A stretch of DNA of 64,000 nucleotides from Microglena sp. YARC. Its lineage: Eukaryota; Chlorophyta; Chlorophyceae; Chlamydomonadales; Chlamydomonadaceae. Below the pieces are notes generated by a model. It did not search any database. It worked only from the letters and a program-made list of their open reading frames with translations, and had not been told where the DNA came from. Positions 1 through 11,250 of the stretch are shown in pieces. A program made the position numbers and the translations under genes. The stretch spans positions 15,446,268 through 15,510,267 of the forward strand of contig CM039462.1 of the NCBI GenBank assembly GCA_022414725.1. Reading direction: 5' to 3'. The stretch's first letter is position 1, and every line of letters starts with the position of its first letter.

Positions 1-150
1 CTTGTTGCTGTTGTTGTTCCTCTTGCTGTTGTTGTTGTTGTTGTGTTGTCTGTTGTTGTTGTTTGCTTGTTGTTGTTGTTGTTGTTTGTTGCTGCTGCTG
101 CTGCTGTTTGTTTGTAGTTGTTTGTTGTGGTTGTGGTTGGTGTTGTTGTT
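1..150. repeat. (TTG)n microsatellite
   Basis: Imperfect TTG/TGC trinucleotide tract at the window edge. It probably lies in an intron of the first partial gene. Confidence 0.9.
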
Positions 151-306
151 GAAATAAGGATTTCGTCTGTATATTGCTATTTGTGTTGTTCGTACTTGGG
201 TGTGTTATCCCCCAAGTGACCTATCATGCTACTTAGGAGAGCTCTAATTCCTATTTACCATTACACCACCTGAGGTTCGAAGTGACACCGTCTGCGTTGC
301 TTCCAG

Positions 307-1969
307 GGCCTGCTGCTCAACCTCCAGCGCTTCGTTCTAATTCCAGTACAGCTTCGGTGTGTTCCACGTTACTCTTGCACGTCCAAGCTGCTACCTGCCT
401 CCCCAACCAGGTCCCCCACCCCCCATTGCCCCCCATCCCCCATGTCCCCCCACCCCAGCCCCATGTCCTCCCCTAAGTGCAGAAGCTCCTTTGGATGAGG
501 GGAGCTTGTTGAAGAGTGCAGACGAGCCGGTCTAAAATGGTCTGTTGAGAAGGGTTCAGAGAGTAGTGACTCCGTCATCCACATGCCCCTCCACTTTGGA
601 ATCTGGGTGAGGGTGTGTGTGGGTAGAGGTATGTATGTGTGTGTGCGTGCTGTGTGTGGAATGGGGGGGCGGGAGGGTGTGTATGTGTCAGGTGAGGTGG
701 GGGGGGTAGGGAGGAGGGGTTGGGGTGTGGTGTGTGTGGGGGGGAGAGGAATTTGGGGCGGGATGGGGTGGGTAGATAATTTGGGTGAGGGGTTGTGTGT
801 GAGGGTGTGTGTGGGATGGGTGGTGGGTGGAGTGTGGGTGGGAGTGAGGAGGTTGGTGGGTGTGGTAGGGAGGGGTGGAGCGGTTGAGGATAGGTTGGGG
901 GGGTAGGGGGAGGGGGTGGTAGGGAGTGGAGGAGGAAGGCTTAGGTGAGAGCGGAGGAAAATGATGAATTTAGTTCAATCTCTCTCTCCCATATTTCAGT
1001 TAATATTCAGGTTAAATTAAAAATAAAATAAATATTTTTGAAATGTCTAGTTCAATCTCTTGCCATATTCATCATCATCAATGAATAATCCAACTCAAAT
1101 AATAATAATGAATAAATCCACTCAGCCCAATCCAAGCCCTTAGCATTGCCCAGCTTCATAAGCCCTCTTCCATAAATGTCTCCTTTCACCACCTTAGTGC
1201 AAGCCCAAGATTTAGAGATGATCAGCTTTCAGATGATCTCCTCCCATAAACTGTCTCAGATGATCTCCTTCTTCAAGTCATTCATTGTAGTTTCCTACCT
1301 CAAACCTTCAAGGCCGGCTCCTGTAGCGACTTGTGTAGCGCCCCAAAGGGTAGGCCCGGTTGGTGGGAGTGAAACCCAAGATTTGTAGTCTCATGGTAGC
1401 AGAAAGGTTTTGACCAAAACAGAGCTTTCCCCCCATGTACCACGGCTAGCGGTTGCGACTACATAGAAGCAAGGGGGAAAACAGCTCCGGTCTCTGGTTC
1501 ACCTCTGGTAAACGGTGTGTTACACATTTAAAGTGCAGTCCAGCCGTTACACAGTAATCAAAAACACACAAAAAATAACATTCGAATAAGTTATGTAGTC
1601 AAACCCCCATTATATAGAGAAATCATAGTAAGCCACCCTCATCTAACTAGATCTAGTGTGCATGTGTGTGGTGGAGTGTGGTTTAAGTTTGGGGGTGGGT
1701 GGGGGGCTGGTGGCGGGGGTTAAAAAAACTCCGTCTTACAAATTGAATTCAACTTTCTTTCTTACCTTTGCCCCCAGATCTCCGACAGTGATGTGCCTAG
1801 TGGCCGCCCTCCCCAGCACTGGTGTGCTGGTATCCAGCAAAGCAGCAGCAGCCTCATGCAAGATAGCTCTGTTGACGGGGGCCAAGCTGGGGGGAAGATG
1901 AGCTGCAGCAGCAGTACCATGGGGAGAAAGATTAGCTGGCAGCGTAGTACCATGGGGATGTCAAGTTGA
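307..1969 (+). CDS. 3' end of an unrecognised gene (three candidate exons)
   Basis: Candidate exons are 307-356, 522-606 and 1778-1969. They join in one frame and encode about 108 residues ending at TGA 1967-1969. The acceptors read TTCCAG, GTGCAG and CCCCCAG, and the donors GTGTGT and GTGAGG. The last exon is the best supported: a long pyrimidine tract precedes its acceptor, it is phase 0 with the GTGAGG donor at 607, and it encodes a Ser/Gln-rich tail (ISDSDVPSGRPPQHW at its start). The middle exon reads HMPLHFGIW before its donor. The first exon is chosen only because its phase fits, and the frame of the first two could be wrong. The 1.17-kb intron 607-1777 contains a G/T-rich tract. I recognise no domain. 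The gene could equally begin inside the window, although no start codon is evident. Confidence 0.35.
607..950. repeat. G/T-rich low-complexity tract
   Basis: Runs of GTGTGTG and GGGGTGG starting at a putative GTGAGG donor. The short reading frame here is low-complexity shadow. Confidence 0.8.
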
Positions 1970-2549
1970 AGGCAGAGCCCATGCCCATGGTTCTTTATGC
2001 AGTATGGTGATAGTCATGTTTTGTTAGTTTTTATAGTTATTTTTACTGCCAAAGACGCGAGCAGCCAAATTGCTGGTACTGGGCCATGTAGCCAAGCTAA
2101 AACTTAAAGTCCAAGCATGCTGTCGTCATGTAGGTGGGGAGGAAGTAGCCTCCACTTAAGCTAGACCCACTGAGGTTTAGGGTGTAAGATGTTTATGGTT
2201 TCATGGTTTTAGGAATGAGTGGTTTAGGTGCTGGGGGGTGGGGGATTGAAAATGTTTGTGCTGAGGGGGGGTTAGGGTTTAGAGTTTTTAGGTTCAGGGT
2301 CTACGTAGGTTTAGGTTTAATTAAGTGGAGGCTAACTTCCCCTAACCAGTCATGTAGAGATCGACTGCCAAGTGGTTTATGACATCAGGCATGTTGCCTC
2401 ACAACCCCACACCTGCCCTGGATCGTGCCTGCACCCTCCCACTTAGCGTCACCATCACAAATAGGAACACCAACACCAACTACACTCAGTCAGTCACCAC
2501 CACCATTACCACCACGAACATGTTAGGAAACAGTATGAAGGACACTCAT

Positions 2550-2746
2550 CAGTGTTTTTCAGCTAAATGCAGCAGCTTCTAGGCAGCTCCCATGACTGAC
2601 TATTCAGCCAAAGCTAATGCAACCTAGTGTGTCTGGAAGCTGATATAACCGCTGGCCAGAACTGTCGAAATCTTGGGTCTGAGCCCATTGGATGGTCTAG
2701 GGAGGAGCCTAGAAGCTGCTGCTCATAGCTGAAAATAAAAACGATG
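2550..2746. mobile_element. Family A hAT-like MITE
   Basis: Inverted ends, with AGCAGCTTCTAGGCAGCTCC left and its complement GGAGCCTAGAAGCTGCTGCT right. Flanked by near-identical 8-bp repeats, ACACTCAT (2542-2549) and ACACACAT (2747-2754), consistent with a target-site duplication. Confidence 0.8.
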
Positions 2747-2995
2747 ACACACATAACCATGGAGATGCTATGTTCTACATAAAAGCATCCCCAATCACAT
2801 ATCAAAAAATTGAAAATTGGAAATTCGAACACCAAGTAAGTTCACACTGCCTGGGGACAGTTGACCCTACTAAGGACGTGGTGTAATCGACACCGATTCG
2901 TAAGCTCACTTTGCTCGAGTTGGCAACAAGCTAGAACCAGTCACGTTTCATACGGTTGACGGCCATCGTGAGAACCGAAACGCTCCCGACGGGGT

Positions 2996-3240
2996 CACAT
3001 CTCACCCTTTATCACATATCACCCCCTCAATCACATATCACCCTTTATCACATATCACCCCCTACTCCCATAAATCGTCCCCAACCACATATCACCCTTT
3101 ATCACATATCACCCCCTACCCCCATAAATCATCCCCAATCACATAGCACCCCCTATCACAAATCATCCTCTATCACATATCCCCAATCACTTCTCACCCC
3201 CTATCACAGATCACCCCTATCCCCATAAAAGCCTATCACC
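2996..3240. repeat. ATCACATATCACCCC tandem tract
   Basis: Roughly 12 imperfect units of CACATATCACCCCNTATCA. Confidence 0.85.
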
Positions 3241-4231
3241 TATCACCAATGTCTGACTAGCTGGATTCAGAGGACGATTTGATCTCATATTCGCAGTGAG
3301 ATGGTGGATCCTCGTTTCGAGTTCAGAATAACACTTGACAGGTGAAGAAGTACACAACACCTCCAAATGAACACATGAAGGTAGACAGTGACGCACAAGC
3401 AAACGGAAACACACACAACAGTAGGAACATCCTGCATGCGCACACACACTTACACACCTGGGGATAGTTGGCATTTGATCCCATCCTTACAGACAAGCCA
3501 CTCCAGAGCACTGCTGCAGTAAATGGATTCTGACAATCCAAATATACTGGACAGGCCTCAATCAGATTTCCAGTCAAAACAGATGCATGGCAACATAGAG
3601 AAGGTGCGGCAGTCAAGCAGGCCCTCGGTTGTGAAGTACATGCTACCAATAGGAGGTACAGTGTGTCGGGAGTGAATAATGACGTCAACGAAATAGTTGA
3701 GCAAGATGAGATTGGACCGGAAAGAGCAGGGCGTCAGGTGAGGTGGCAAGCCACGCCTTGGCCAGAAAACACTGTAATCGATCCGCTCAAAATTTGCGTC
3801 GAAGGACGTGGTGCGCAAAGCTTTTACGGACAGACAAGGGTCTCAAGGCTCAACGTGGTCACTTCCAAGCCCTGTAAGCCCTCAAAGCTTTCTGACAGGT
3901 AGGCACTCTGGCTTGCAACTCCTCATATCCCATTTTCCCCTCCTCTCCCGCTGCATCCCGAGGTTGATAACTTCCAAGCGCGTATTACTAACGTAACTGT
4001 TTACTTGCCTTTCACACTTGCCAATATACGGTATAATAGGCATGGTTGACCAGCCATAGTTAGCAGCCCTTACTGCCCGTTGCCGCCCAGTCTCGTTTTT
4101 CGACTCTCTCCTCGAATGCACGTTGCAGCAGTCCAGTACCCCAAAATGTCCGTCCTTCCGTGTATCCACCCCTAGCTTAACCGACGAGTCATATAATTGC
4201 CCACCCCTAGCACGTGTGGACCTTACACGCC

Positions 4232-4338
4232 ATGGACTCGGGCGACGCTTCATGGAAGACGTATTCCCACGATGTAATGATGATGATGAACCCGCCCATG
4301 CAACCTAGCCCTGCGCCCCGAGGACTTGCTCAGCTGAG
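4232..4338 (+). CDS. Coiled-coil gene exon 1
   Basis: From ATG 4232 to the donor AG|GTAATT; ends in phase 2. Contains a run of four methionines. Confidence 0.7.
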
Positions 4339-6493
4339 GTAATTCGAGCACTTAGGTTTCGTAGCCTTAGTTAGCCTCAAACTTGGCTACTGCAGTCTAT
4401 GCCTGGATATGGCTGATTGACATGAAAAGGTTCTCTGACAGAATGTGGGGCTGGACGGTGGGTGATTTGGTACATCAGGTAGATTTTTGAGGGAAACCCA
4501 TGTTATACACTTATACATCGTCTGTACTGTTCACTGTTTCTGTCTTGGTTGGATAGCAGTGTTGGGTAGGATTCTGGAATATTGAAGATGTGTAGGAGTT
4601 TGTTATGCTTCCATCAATGGTTTGGCAGGTGCAGCTTTCCAAAGTAGATTCTTCAGCCCTCACCAGCTCTGTTTTGCTTTTGCTGTGGTAGATAATTGGA
4701 TATTTAAGTACCCTGATCTGCAATCTGCCTACTTGTCCCAAAGCTCTCAACTACTACACTAAGTCCCCCTATATTAAGTCCCCCGACACGAAGTCCCCCT
4801 TGGCTCCGTCTAGCCGCGGGTATACTTGGAGTCCTGTAGGGCACCAGGAAAAATGTAATCGTCACCATCATCACTACATACCCTCATGTGAATTTGAGCT
4901 GGGGAAGTGCACTTCATGATTCTTGACCATCTTGAGTTGACCATGCTTGTAACAAGTGTAGGAAGATAAATCAAACGATATTTCGAGCAATATTTGTATG
5001 AAGATTGCAAACCAGAATGCCTCCCATGTTCTGCGGAGTTTATGGTTTAGCATATTCCTAAACCCTAAACCCTGAACCAGAATGCCTCCCATGTTGTACA
5101 GGGTCTACCTTATTATCAGTTTTAGTTCAAGTCAAATTGCTTAATGTGTTCTTTCTTTCTTTCTTCAAAATTTCTTGATGTGTTCTTTCTTTCCTTTCTT
5201 TCTTTCAAATGTCTTGAAATTTCTGATGCAGAGAGGGGAATGGCACGCTGCTGCACTCATCCCTTCTTGGGGCTACGCATGACCTGCGACCTGAGCTGTT
5301 GCATGCTCAGGAGCGAGCGCGGGTTGCTGAAAAGGCTTTGATGGAGTCGCAGAGGCAGCTGGCGGCCCGGGAGCAAGAGCTTGATGAGGTGAGGTAGTAT
5401 CTTGAACTTTAACTCAGTGGTTACATAGCTTCAGCCAGCAATATGGCTGCTCGCCGTCATCTGCGTTAAAAATAAATTAACCAGGAAAATGTAAACGTGA
5501 GACAAGGTGAGGTAGTATCAGTAGGAGCACTGTTATTCTTTTTGGCTACAAGCAGCAGCTTCTAGGCAGCTAACCTGGCTGGCTAATCAGCCAAACCTAA
5601 AGTAACCTAATGCACTTTGAAGCTGACATAATCAGCTTTCTAGCGCTCTGGATTTTGTAGGTTTAGCCCACTGGCTGCCTAGAAGCTGCTGCTAGTAGCC
5701 GAAAAGGAAAACAGTGAGTAGGAGTATGAGGTAGTGCCTCAAGTCAAAGCAGCTGTAATGTCCTATGACCAGACACCTGAGCATAGGCCTTCACCTTACC
5801 GGTATTTCCTGCAAACATTTTGACTGGTATTTTAGCTATATTGAATGTTTTATATTGCCCGCGCCTATGTATCGCGGCAAGAGAAAGAGTGTAACCCGTT
5901 CCATCTGTGGGCACATGGGGACAGTAAAGGCAGAAGACGAGAGTTCATTAAATTATTTGTCAACTACAAGCAGCAGCTTCTAGGCAGCTCCCCTGACTGG
6001 CTAGTCAGGCAAACGTGGCGTGACCTCAAGCGCCTTGAAGCTGGCATAATCAGCTGTCCAGAATTGCTGACATAGTTTGTTGTAGGAGCTGACAAAATCA
6101 GCTGTCCAGTACTGCTGAAATATTTGGGTTTAGCTTACGGTAGTGGCTGGCTCCAGGAGCTACCTAGAAGCTACTGCCCGTAGCCAAAATGAAAAGCTTT
6201 GGTGGTGCCCAGTAACGAGCACCCGCCCACCAGCACACGCCCATTCAATCTTATCCATGCAGATGCGTGAGATGCTTGCTCGAGTGACGTTGGAAACGGA
6301 ACGTCAGAGAGAGGAGATCTGTCTACTGCGGCTCCACAGCATTCTGTCAGGAGTCGCAAAGGTAGGTGGCTAGGACTTCAGGCTGGTGGTGGTGGTCAGT
6401 GTGTAATGACAAAATATGTGGCTGCGGGTTTGTTTTTCCTGTGTGTGTTTGGGGGTCGGGGGTGGGGGGTCGTCACACTTTCTCACCAAGTGC

Positions 6494-6524
<31 letters not shown>

Positions 6525-8634
6525 ACCACCACCACCACCACCTGCTCCCACACCCCCTCAACAAGTGCCCCCCACCCCATCCACCTTATTCTACCCTTCA
6601 CCCACCCACCCACTTATTCTACCCTTTAACAGAGGGACAGCCAAGCTGAGTTGAGCACGGTGCTGGAATTGTTGAGCCATGGCGTTCGTCAGTCAGGTGG
6701 GTTGGGGGTGTGACGTTATGTAACATATGTGAATCCCCAATGAAAGTATATTTCAAAAGCCTCCTGCACTCTTGAGCACTTTCAAAACAGTTGTATGCCC
6801 ATCATCATTGGTGGTTGTTCCCATTGCAAGCCAATGGGCTGAGCCCCTCAATCTCACGCCTCGTAATCAGGCGTACTATTTATTTGTTGATATACGCCCA
6901 TGATTACCAAGTGTACTTGCGGCCAAGTCGCAGCCATGAGTATTTTTTAAGGCTTGAATGTAAGTGGGACCCGTGCACAGACCAGGTCCTCCAAGGATTC
7001 AGAAATGAAGGAGGAGAAATCCTTTATTAGTAGGAATTTCACGATGGAAAGGCGGAGCATGCCAGACCAATGCCAATCGTGGTTTTCTCCACTACCCCTG
7101 TCCCTGTACTTTGGCCTTCTTCATATTCTATTATTTGGCTTCGCATGAGGTATGGCGTACTGCAGGGTGACATTTGTCGGGGATCCTTTGGAGTCCCCCA
7201 GTTTGGCCTGAGCCTAGCTATGTGCTCAATCCATATTCATGTCCTCATCCTCAGGTTTGCACCGTCCACGAGCACACACATGCACACACACACACTCTCT
7301 TACATGCACTCACACACACCTAACCACACACAAACACACACACAAACAAACACTCACACACAAGCACACACTCACTCACTCACACACGCTCTCCTTGCTA
7401 CCCATGAGCAGATGCGAATAACAGTGAAGGAGTGAGACTAGACAGCTGTCAGTCTATGGATGTGGCCATCAAAGCCCTAGCTGACGCCCTTGATGCCATT
7501 TCACCTGAGGACCAGAGTGAATCCACTCATATTCAGCAAGAAGAGACTGACAGCTTTTCAGGGTCTCCGGGGATTTCCGAGAATCCTGACAATATCCGAC
7601 AGCAAATGAAACAGCCAACTGTCCTACCCTACCACAAAGCAGCGGCAGATGTGGTAGGAGGAGATTGTCAAGATGCAAGCTATCGTCAAGTCTCAGAGGC
7701 CGACCAAATAGCTAATTTGCATTGCACCCCTCAACATGCCCAGTGCGCCACTCTGTCACTCCATGAGCCTGGCAAGAGTAACCCCCATAGTCCACTGAGC
7801 CCTAGCGTATCGACAGACTCAGGGCCGGGCGTCAACTATGGCCAACTCCTTAACTTTCCCTATGAAGACATGCCTAATAACTCAGTGGGAGATATGCGAC
7901 GAAGCACAGAATCAGGCGATGAACGACCACAAGGCAGCCCTCTCCCAAATGAAGGAATGAGGAGAGGGGCATCAGCCAGGGAGTCCAGGGGGGTCCTAGC
8001 CCCTTGCAGCCTTACAAAGGTCCAGCTTAAGCCTGTGGGTTCATTCGCAGGGGGGGTACCCCCACGGGAGGGGCTCCCATCGTTGGTCTGTCTCCTTCAT
8101 GCCCATGTCCAGGGTACAGGTCAGCCATTGGTAGGAGGTGGCCACCCCTCCACAAGTGCACTGACATCTGCCAAAGGTGCCTTGGGTCATGCTAACAACA
8201 ATCATTCAAGCCCTGCGGCTTCCGTGAGCAGCTGTGAAGGGGAGGATGAGGACGTAGGAGAGGGGCGTATCTGTTGTATTGCTTCTGAGGAGGGGAAGAC
8301 TGGTGCATGCCCCCGCTACCCCACGCCGCCAGGATCCCCGCGCAGAACTGGAGATGATGCATTCTCTCTTGAACTGCTGGGCAAGCTGCCCAAGTATGAG
8401 GATGTCTTCATCCCAACTTCCAAAATATCGAGCGAAAACGGTAATGGCTTGGGTAGTGGAAAGTTTGGGGACGGAAGCAAGAAGGCTGTTCCGCTTGAGA
8501 CTCCCCCAGGCTCACCCACCTTGTCTAAACGACTGGGGCCCCATGTATCGGAAGTCATCTCCTCACTCACCCAGGCTCCATTCTTCTCACAGGTCAACAA
8601 CCGACTAACCAAAAGCAAGCAGCAAAAAAAGTGA
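4232..8634 (+). CDS. Coiled-coil, Ser/Pro-rich protein of unknown function (5 exons, 549 aa)
   Basis: Exons 4232-4338, 5232-5388, 6263-6361, 6633-6696 and 7412-8634 join in one open frame of 550 codons. All junctions are GT-AG and every phase agrees (2, 0, 0, 1). The start is the ATG at 4232 (MDSGDASWK); the stop is TGA 8632-8634. Residues about 55-140 are rich in Glu, Arg, Gln and Leu with heptad-like spacing (AREQELDEMREMLARV, ETERQREEICLLRL) and should form a coiled coil. The large last exon is low in hydrophobics and rich in Ser, Pro and Gly, so probably disordered. It has two TPPGSP motifs (in YPTPPGSPRR and ETPPGSPTLS), typical of proline-directed phosphorylation sites, and ends in a Lys/Gln-rich tail. 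I do not recognise the family; a cytoskeletal or scaffold role would be a guess. Unlike its neighbours, its introns are short (about 0.3-0.9 kb) and show no copied splice junctions. Confidence 0.75.
5140..5220. repeat. TTTC-rich tract before an acceptor
   Basis: Two near-copies of TGTGTTCTTTCTTTC just upstream of exon 2 of the coiled-coil gene. It doubles as the polypyrimidine tract. Confidence 0.7.
5232..5388 (+). CDS. Coiled-coil gene exon 2
   Basis: Acceptor TGATGCAG, donor GAG|GTGAGG. The first base completes an Arg codon, then 52 codons ending AREQELDE. Confidence 0.8.
5399..5510 (+). mobile_element. Family F repeat copy
   Basis: Shares GGTTACATAGCTTCAGCCAG and GGCTGCTCGCCGTC with copies near 2040, 10195, 35455, 35900 and 53740. 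Confidence 0.7.
5528..5716. mobile_element. Family A hAT-like MITE with perfect 8-bp duplication
   Basis: Starts CACTGTTATTCTTTTTGGCT and ends with the complement (AGCCGAAAAGGAAAACAGTG). AGTAGGAG lies immediately on both sides (5520-5527 and 5717-5724). This is the clearest evidence that family A makes 8-bp target duplications, as hAT elements do. Confidence 0.9.
5950..6195. mobile_element. Family A MITE, longer copy
   Basis: Left arm CTACAAGCAGCAGCTTCTAG, right arm CTAGAAGCTACTGCCCGTAG. An internal stretch reading CAGCTGTCCAGNAYTGCTGA is duplicated. Confidence 0.75.
6263..6361 (+). CDS. Coiled-coil gene exon 3
   Basis: Acceptor CATGCAG, donor AAG|GTAGGT. Exactly 33 codons, phase 0 at both ends, continuing the coiled coil. 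Confidence 0.8.
6488..6630. repeat. C-rich and CA/CCA low-complexity tract
   Basis: Poly-C, (CA)n, (CCA)n and CCCACC runs forming the pyrimidine tract ahead of the acceptor at 6632. Confidence 0.85.
6633..6696 (+). CDS. Coiled-coil gene exon 4
   Basis: Acceptor TTTAACAG, donor CAG|GTGGGT. 64 nt encoding RDSQAELSTVLELLSHGV, ending in phase 1. Confidence 0.75.
6805..6905. mobile_element. Family G repeat fragment
   Basis: CCCCTCAATCTCACGCCTCG followed by TAATCAGGCGTACTATTTAT. The same module recurs near 14850, 20040, 24390, 29800, 42690 and 62240. Confidence 0.65.
7255..7400. repeat. (CA)n-rich tract
   Basis: Imperfect CACACA/CTCACA repeats in the last intron of the coiled-coil gene. Confidence 0.85.
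7412..8634 (+). CDS. Coiled-coil gene exon 5 (terminal)
   Basis: Acceptor ATGAGCAG after a CA-rich tract. It opens with a split Asp codon (DANNSEGVRL) and runs to TGA 8632-8634, including both TPPGSP motifs. Confidence 0.85.
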
Positions 8635-10986
8635 TGGCCACGTGAAAATCTATGTCTGCATCGCATCCAGACCCTATGCGATGCAGCGGACCCTACAAAA
8701 TCTGTGTCATAAAATCTGTGTTTACAACATCCCTGGCGATGGCCTTTAATGATTGAACACATTATTGAACACTATGATGGAACACATGATGAGTCCTTGT
8801 AGGAACTGGACCACATCCCATGCTGAGGACATCCCACCGCAGTGCACAGCATCTTTCCTTCCACTTATATATGTATTTGTACAGTCCAGGGGTTTTCTTG
8901 GTTCTAATGGTTTCTTGCTTTGCCGTGAACAGATTGAACGGAGTCCCTCCTCCTCTCCAACATACGTGACTGTGTTACTAGTGTCCCTGACTGGCTGACT
9001 TTCTTGCTTAGCCGGAAACAGATTGAACTGTGTTCCTCCTCCTCTCCACCATGCGAGTGTGTTACTAGTGTCCCTGACTGGCTGACTCCTGTCCTTAACT
9101 TAACCTAGTGCACCTGGAAGCTGACTATAAATGCTGAACTATTATTTGGGTGAATTGCTTTATTCCTATGTTTTTCATTTCCCCCCCATCATACCAGAGT
9201 TACTATCACAGTATTTCACAATGGAGTTCCAGACTTAAATCACTGATTTCAACCAGTAATTGGGAATTGGGAATTGACCTGTTTCTTTCAACACAATGTG
9301 TTGGGGGGGCAGATCGCTTCACTCCAAGGACACGTTTCATAAATCCAGCATGCCTCATGTGAATATCTATAGATGCTACTGTGTCTCTGCTGGTAGCACT
9401 GAGAAGATGTTGAATGAGACCAGTGCTCCAGATGTGAGAGCACCAGTGGCTCTTCAGTCACGTTGTAACATTGCAGCCCAAACCCATAATTTATTAAAAT
9501 TTGGCGTTTGGGCGTGCACCATACCACACTCTCCTAGTTTACTACCTTTTGGGGACACTTAAGGCCCCAATAGCACCAAGGATGGTCCAAGAACTTGGTA
9601 GGCAGCTAGGGGGCTTCCATATATCAAACTTAGGCCGCACAACTTGTGGTCGTAGGCCAATGATATAACATAATTAGTTAATACATTTATTGATTAAATT
9701 AAAATAAATAATTGATTAATTAGACACACACGACCACCACCACAGCAGCTCCATATGAACTGTATATATTATACGCATACGTTAGATGCGTATAACATTC
9801 GATGCATACACTAGATGTCTATGTTATATGCTGGTTATATGCATACATTATTTGTCTATATTTCTGCTTTCAGCCAGTAATAGTAAATTCTGAAGTGACC
9901 TGTTTCTCGCAAGGCAATTTCTTGGGGAACACATCGCTTCACTGCTAGGGAACGCTCCATAATTCCAGCATACCTCGTAGGAATATCGGTGGATGCTACA
10001 TGGTCTCTGCTGGATTAATAAGGTGCTGAATGAGGCTAGTGCTCCATATTTGAGAGCCATACATTCCATGGAGCACAAAAGATGGATTATACTGTTTAAA
10101 GATTTCCCAGGTCCAGGTGGGGATGCTATTAATATTCCCGGTTTGATTTGCATTATGTAAAAGTGGTATCATAAACCGTGCTGGCCTAGCTCGACCTTGG
10201 TTACATGGCTCTAGCCAGCAATTTGGCTGCTCGCCGTCTTTGGCCGTAACCGATCAAAGCAGATATGGCATAGCATTCCCGAATTTGTTGGGCCAACAAT
10301 GCCTTGTCGAGTTGTCGATGACAACGAATTATAATTAATCCTCGAAGTGACGGGTGCTTCACATTTTCGCCCATCTCTAGTACTGTAGTCACTGGCCGTA
10401 CTTACCCCGATTTTTCTGCTTCGATGCCTGCACCACTAGTCCACTGCCTTCACAGTAATATCAGTAGTCACAGTTACTAGAGCACGGCTGACTGAAATGT
10501 GACCGTTTATTCCGTACTACTTACTACTTTCATTGGTTACTACAGGATTAAATGGTACCAAAGTACCGACCACCGAGTACCATCTGTCCATCCTTGTACC
10601 AACTTTGGTAAAGCAGTAAACTTGGCTACCGGCGTGTCTTCGACACTGAGATTGGTACCTGTCTGAGGCAACAGAACACGGGCGTTTTAAACAGTGGCCC
10701 AGTAATATATACTGATCTGAGCAAGCAATGACTACCAGAAAGCTCTGAACCCTGCGCTCTGAACCGGTCACAAGACAGCAAGACAGCCAGCGACATGACA
10801 AAAATGAGCATCATTTACTGAGCGAGTCCGTTCTCTGCGTACCCGCCAAATCATAAGCCATCCTCCTTCGACAATTCTGTGACCACCGCACGCCGACGCC
10901 TCTTACATCCATCTCGTTTCTGTGTCTGTATCCCCTCCCGACCTCTCTGCTAGCGATCTGCCTTCTAGGGCTGGCCAGCTGACAGG
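8635..10986. other. Intergenic region between the coiled-coil and helicase genes
   Basis: Presumably holds the 3' UTR of the upstream gene and the promoter of the helicase gene. About 8920-9100 contains two similar 70-bp blocks (AGATTGAACGGAGTCCCTCC versus AGATTGAACTGTGTTCCTCC). 9290-9450 and 9895-10060 are diverged copies of one segment (TCGCTTCACTCCAAGGACAC versus TCGCTTCACTGCTAGGGAAC). A family F copy is at about 10170-10260. No other gene was found, and no promoter element could be assigned. Confidence 0.5.
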
Positions 10987-11250
10987 ATGGAGACGGCGCT
11001 CCGTGTTCGAACGGCTGATGTCCAGTCTGAGGATTCCAAAACGTTCGATGACCTGCACCTACCCAAGCACATCGTATCGGCCCTATCCGGAGCGGGTTTC
11101 ACTGCACCATCCCCAGTTCAGCGAGCTGCTATTCCCCTGGGCTGCATTGGCTCTGACCTTATAGTCCAAGCTAAATCAGGCACCGGCAAGACTGTTGTGT
11201 TTGCTGTCATCTGCCTAAGCAGAGTGAAGGCAGATAACACCTCTCTCCAG
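10987..11250 (+). CDS. DDX20: DDX20-like exon 1
   Basis: ATG 10987 to CAG|GTGAGG, 88 codons, phase 0. Encodes the Q motif and Walker A (AKSGTGKT). Confidence 0.9.

Larger units (their letters stand above)
1970..4231. other. Intergenic region before the coiled-coil gene
   Basis: Holds a family F fragment (about 2040-2125), a family A MITE (2550-2746) and a tandem tract of TATCACATATCACCCC-like units (2996-3240). About 1 kb (3240-4231) is free of recognised repeats and should contain the promoter of the 4232 gene. One exon-like segment lies here (3662-3737, + strand): acceptor GTACAG, donor GTGAGG and an open frame containing NNDVNEIVEQDEIGPERAG. It could be an untranslated or alternative first exon, or chance. 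No promoter motif could be assigned. Confidence 0.5.

Noticed and set aside
3217..4253. Overlapping 85-123 codon frames, mainly minus strand
   Set aside because: No splice sites or domains tie them together; at most a decayed element in the intergenic region.
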